Assembly (NCBI RefSeq): GCF_026151205.1
Contig: NC_087080.1
Location: forward strand, 5,869,096-5,933,095
Length of the DNA: 64,000 nucleotides
Source: Bolinopsis microptera
Lineage: Eukaryota > Ctenophora > Tentaculata > Lobata > Bolinopsidae
Direction: 5' to 3'
Part shown: positions 58,055-64,000 of the stretch, in pieces
Numbering within the stretch: position 1 is the stretch's first letter
Layout: the number at the start of each line of letters is the position of its first letter
Position numbers and translations under genes: made by a program
The notes under the pieces: generated by a model
What the model saw: the letters and a program-made list of their open reading frames with translations, nothing else
The model's database searches: none
Told to the model about the DNA's origin: nothing

Positions 58055-58135
58055 GATCACGTGACTTTAAAACCTCTGATTTTAATCACGTGATCAGATG
58101 TTTTAGCACGTGGTCTCGTGACTTTGTTTGAAGGA
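58055..58135. promoter_or_regulatory. Cluster of CACGTG E-boxes
   Basis: ATCACGTGAC, ATCACGTGAT and GCACGTGG lie within about 60 bases, followed by CTCGTGAC. The cluster is 2.1 kb upstream of the cystathionine gamma-lyase ATG. CACGTG binds bHLH-zip factors such as USF, MITF/TFE and Myc. Function inferred from motif only. Confidence 0.35.
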
Positions 58136-58469
58136 CCTGTTATTTAGCCTGAAAACTGATCCGAGCACTTCTATAACAGCTCACAGCTGTACCGGATTTC
58201 TATAGGGTGTGGTAGTTAGTTGTAGAAACCATGTAGACCTTCAGTCTCAGATCCAGGATTTAATTCTCATGTGTGTCTTTCACATGTGAATGTGAACTTC
58301 ATACGTACGTTAGGAATAAGTCTCTACGTGCTGCAGATATCATAAGTACTACGTTGACACGTGGTTTGTAGTTATAGTCAGTAAACAGCAGTAATATAGT
58401 GCGTATATACTATATAGTTGTATGTGGTTAACTGCGTGTATTATCTTGATGTACGGTTTGTTTTGCAGC

Positions 58470-60184
58470 TCACTATACAAGTCATACATTGTACCCTTCT
58501 CCATGAGTGCCGTTTATGAAGGAGCACCTCGCCTCTCGGCCGGAAACTTTACTTGGTATAAGTTTATAACACCCGTTTGCTTTGCACCTGAGTCTGTTTG
58601 AACGGCAAATTTTGCATGAGGGTCGCGGGAATTTGATGGAAGGTTTAGTAGTTTAGTTAGTTAGTTATCTCACCAAACGGAGTGAATATACATTTAGGTT
58701 AAGAATTCTCTATGATGTTTTAATTTCCGGTTTATTAATTGTTTCCGCGTGGCCTGTAACTGATGTATTGCAATTGTATACTGCGGTAAGATTTTCATGA
58801 GATACTATTAGTATACTATATTGAGGTTTCAAATATTGTTTCATAGATAACATTGACAACTGGTGATGGGGTTTCTTTGCAATCTAGGATGCATTATGAT
58901 TTTCTATGTGGGAGGGGTTGCAGGGTTGCTGTCTTGTTTTACTGGTGAAATTTGTGAGTTTGACAGACTGGCAATATCTTTTTGTGTACAGTGCAGTGTG
59001 TACTATTCTGTCAGCAGTTATGAGTAGTGTCTTGCAATGCCCTTTAGCTTTAGTTAGAGGACTTAGGTGCTTGATATAAAACACGTGCTTAAATGTTTGT
59101 AATATCAGATTGTTTTATGTTTCTGTATATTTTTCGTTGGCTTTAATAATCGTTTTGCAGTTTTTAGAACTAGTAATAATTCAGTTGTCCGAGTTAAGAT
59201 CTGCAGTTGTCCGAGTTAAGATCTGGTGTAGACTGTAGAGTATCACAGACAAGTCTTCGGTAGATCAGACTCTGATGTCTGTCAAGTGTGAAGCAGGATT
59301 TATTTCAGTTGGTAACTCGGAGGTAAAGTCTGTTTTACTAGACGCTTAATGATCAGTCAGCGTCATCACTCTAGGTAGGCAGGGCGAAATCTCATTAAGA
59401 AAACTGCGTCACAACGCAACGCATGTAATGTAATTTAGTATGATATTCAATATTTAGATAAATTATTTAAGATTATTTAAGGTATCTATTAAGGTACAAT
59501 GATCTGTGAAATACAGCTAGCTATAATTTTGGAGCACGTGCAAAGGACGTGACTGACTATCAATGTTCGTACGTGCTCAGGTTTTACGTCCTGTTATAGT
59601 GGGTACTTCGTATTTTAGCGAATTTCCACGTATGATATCCCTGATTCGAGTAGAATCAGGGTTCTTGTCATAAAATATTATGAAACTTGCCAATTTCCCC
59701 CGTTCGAACACCAGGAATTTTGATGTTATTCACAGTATACGTTGTTGTTATAAAGAACTGGCCGCAATGCGATGTGTTATTTCATTACTAAACGAGGATT
59801 TCATTTCTCTGAGCTACGTGTTAAAGCGATTCTCGTGATCCTGTTCAGTTTATTCTTTGTCTGCTACTGTTAGTGTTTATTATGGTTATTCCCTCCCCGG
59901 TTTAATTCTTTATCGTCATATCTCGCTCGTGAGTAGGTTTTTGAGTTCTGGATGTTTGCCAGACTTTAACAATCAGCTGATGTCGATTTGTTAACCTGAA
60001 TACTGTATGGTGCACCAACAATCTTGTGATCTTGGATTAATTTACAGTATTCTTTTCAATTCATATCTCGAATCTCAATATGAACATGTTTGATATAAAT
60101 AGTATCTAAATGTCTCTTTTAGTTATAGTTTAACCAATATCTTACCGCCAATCTTACCACCCTGTCTACCTCAAGGTTCCCATC
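58470..60184. other. 5' region of the cystathionine gamma-lyase gene
   Basis: A candidate exon at about 58471-58555 has an acceptor-like TTTTGCAG and a donor-like TTG|GTATAAG; it is open in one frame (YIVPFSMSAVYEGAPRLSAG) but resembles nothing I know. It could be 5' UTR. A 22-bp direct duplication (CAGTTGTCCGAGTTAAGATC) lies at 59183-59226. The rest is AT-rich. Confidence 0.3.
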
Positions 60185-61794
<1,610 letters not shown>

Positions 61795-62880
61795 GAGCAG
61801 CTGTCACTGATTGATCTGCTGTATGAGCAGAGCTAGAATTAAGTGGTAATCGATCGGCGTAACGCGACATAATTTTGTTGTTTTGCGAAATTTGTAGCCC
61901 GAGTTATATTTCAAAATGTATGCGAGTAGGCGTGTTTCTGACTTGTCCTATATTATTACGTTTATCAAATACACAGATATTTGTTAACAATCCATATTGT
62001 ATGCTATCGTTTGGAAAAGTTATTTGTACATAGATACCAGACCATAGTTGCATCATTTCAATACAATTTATCACGAGCTTTTGAAAACAGTCCGACGCTG
62101 AGCCCAAATTTCAGCAAAATAACGCCGTTTTTTCGGACACTCTTTTGGATTCAAGGCGGTTTTTAAAAACGATATTCCAACAATGAAAGTTTTCCCAGAA
62201 TTATGGCAGAATTATGGCAGTGTGTTCTGATCTCATCATGGCTAAAACTATACCATGATACCAAAAATTTGTAAATCCGAGGAACTAAATATATTTCGAT
62301 TATCACCTACTAGAAACGAATTGGAATAAAATCATAACGTATATTTAAAGAATTCACAGCGCCTTGCGTAGCACAAATGTAGAGATTGTTCTAAAATGAA
62401 ACCAAAAACCCAACGGCTAGCTTTCACAAGTTCGTGGCGTCGATATAACCGGGGATAATGTCCATAGTTTTTCTAATGGCATAGTGGCCTTTTTTTTAAA
62501 TCCTTGGTATAAGGGGAGTTAGCAACGGGTTTGATTGCCACAATAAAGCAGGAACCCTCTGCTTGCAATGCTCATGAAAAAGCATTACTTTGTCATGGTC
62601 TGGGTACCTGCTTTGACTCCTTTTTTTGTGTTTTAAAAGAAATCTCACATAAATGGGTGTTTTAAACATCCGCTGACAGATTAAAAGCTACCATGGGTTC
62701 AATGTTCACTGAGAACATTGACTGGTTGCCCCTTAACAGGGATTTTGCCGGACCGCAACCGGTGTTAAGAAGAGGAAATTTGAGGCTGCTGGAAATTTCC
62801 AAAAAAATTGAATATCCGGTCGGAACCGGATTCAACCGGATATCCGGTCAGTTCCCAGTCGAACTAAAGTGCGTGTCGAA
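61795..62880. repeat. Dispersed repeat, copy 2 (uninterrupted by the RT insertion)
   Basis: Matches copy 1 (11050-13680) through GTCACTGATTGATCTG, TTTTTCTAATGGCATA, CCACAATAAAGCAGGAACCC, TGGGTACCTGCTTTGACTCC and the CCGGTCGGAACCGGATT-type end. It carries about 500 bases (61850-62380) not seen in copy 1. Non-coding; family unknown. Confidence 0.65.
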
Positions 62881-63868
62881 CTAAACTACGTGTCAAACTA
62901 CAGTACTTGTACCGGTTTGGTATATAATAATGAGTGCCAAGCGTTTAGTCGTTTTAACAGTAAACAATAACTATTTCCACCTTATACAGTGGGCACTGGG
63001 CAAGTACTCTAAAAAACTTAGGGTACTTAAAAACCAATGGATCAATGCTAAATGCGATTAGAAGATAAATAGCCACGCTGTTGCTCAATCATTTTCTAAT
63101 TTACTGCTCGCCTTTGAGCTAAATCGCACTTTTAGCCGTTTTCCACACAGATTCACACTTTGACTGAATTTTCCTGTTATTTAAACTAATATATTCACTG
63201 ATTTGTCTATATAAAATTATTCGTTCATTAGAATTATTAAGCTAATTTCATGTATTTATGTTTGAGCATCCTTCCAACACAGAGAGACTTGGTCATTGCA
63301 ATCTTAAAACAAAACCCATAACAACAATACCAGGAGTCATTTAATTCAAATAATTGCTTGTGATTATATGTGAATATCCGGTATGTCGCCTAGTCGTGAC
63401 AAAGCAGAGAAAATGTCAATTAAATTGGAATGACGTTATCGATACATATTATTTTCTGCTTTTTACCGAGTAGAAAAAGATCAACTCAACGTTATGAGCA
63501 ATTAAAGTTTGATAGTATATTATGTTAGTAATAGTATCAGTTGAAGGGAAAGAATTCGGTACCAACGAATAAGCGATAATTCATTCATAATCATATTAAC
63601 TTCCAGTATCAAATGTTTTTATCTTACTTCTCAAAGTCGGACAGCTAGTGACAATAAGCATCCATTCTAGCTGTCTGCGATAGTCTTTAGTTTCGGCTTC
63701 ATCTTTCGTTGATTACATTTTACTACTGACTGAAACGTTCATCAAACCGATGTTGGAACAGATCGCACGCAACCTACTGCTTTATACCGCATTAAAAAAA
63801 TGTAATTACTCGTGACCAAGAAAAGTTCCCTTAAGATAAAAAGCAATTCTTTTTCGCAGCTTGATACC
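62881..63868. other. 5' region of the GPCR gene: no gene seen
   Basis: AT-rich DNA. A TTTTTCGCAG acceptor-like sequence ends ten bases before the GPCR ATG, so an upstream non-coding exon is possible. Confidence 0.3.
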
Positions 63869-64000
63869 ATGTCGGAGTCAAAAGTTTACAACGAGACAGC
63901 AGATGTAACCTTCGGGTCTATTTGCTGTCTTTGCTTCGTAATAGGGACTGTAGGAAACTCAATCAGTTTCCTGTACTATCGATCAAAGAAGAAAGACATT
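63869..64000 (+). CDS. Rhodopsin-like GPCR, N-terminus (runs off the window)
   Basis: The ATG at 63869 opens 44 codons. A short N-terminus has an N-glycosylation site (NET). The first transmembrane helix reads FGSICCLCFVIGTVGNSISF, with the TM1 Gly-Asn of class A receptors, followed by a basic turn (YYRSKKKDI). The ligand cannot be inferred. As no other CTH exon has appeared, it probably lies inside CTH intron 2 on the same strand. Confidence 0.65.
   Translation, partial: MSESKVYNETADVTFGSICCLCFVIGTVGNSISFLYYRSKKKDI

Overview
This 64 kb window is AT-rich animal nuclear DNA. Genes are split by GT-AG introns, the standard code is used, and several families are metazoan-specific: a glypican-like protein, a GDNF/GAS1-type receptor, tandem ShKT domains and a rhodopsin-like GPCR start. 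There is no operon structure. The gene set (four-ShKT secreted protein, papain-like protease with a Cys-rich tail, a GPCR start of a type I associate with cnidarians) and the abundance of hAT-type transposons suggest an early-branching marine invertebrate, most likely a cnidarian. That placement is an inference, not shown by the sequence.

Layout. 1.3-25.7 kb: a TTC39-like TPR gene on the plus strand. Twelve exons join in frame to a 552-codon protein. Its large introns host other genes. Intron 2 holds a single-exon papain-family protease, a hAT transposon, a single-exon four-ShKT secreted protein and a LINE remnant. Intron 3 holds, on the minus strand, a galactose-binding-like/ephrin-receptor-like repeat gene with two frameshifts, and a dispersed repeat broken by a 1.4 kb insertion. 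Intron 10 holds a minus-strand GDNF-receptor-like gene, whose own first intron holds a C2H2 zinc-finger gene. 26.7-30.5 kb: a transposon cluster with a 1.3 kb TIR element, an inverted partial copy of it, four copies of an ~80 bp miniature element and a 276 bp hAT MITE. 31.5-35.4 kb: a nine-exon glypican-like gene on the minus strand (468 codons), with a GST-C-like exon on the plus strand inside its last intron. 38.4-39.5 kb: a ~48 bp minisatellite interrupted by a 590 bp hAT MITE. 39.5-58.4 kb: a stretch with no gene I can recognise, containing one strong 95-nt hairpin. 60.2 kb to the end: the first two coding exons of cystathionine gamma-lyase, the first with an apparent 1-nt frameshift, then a second copy of the dispersed repeat and the first 44 codons of a GPCR that runs off the window.

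The genes share no evident pathway. Several encode secreted or surface proteins (protease, ShKT protein, galactose-binding/Eph-like repeat protein, GDNF-receptor-like protein, glypican-like protein, GPCR). The main themes are nested genes and layered transposon insertions, many with target-site duplications readable by eye. All exon joins were made by eye from splice consensus, frame and family similarity; none is backed by transcript data.
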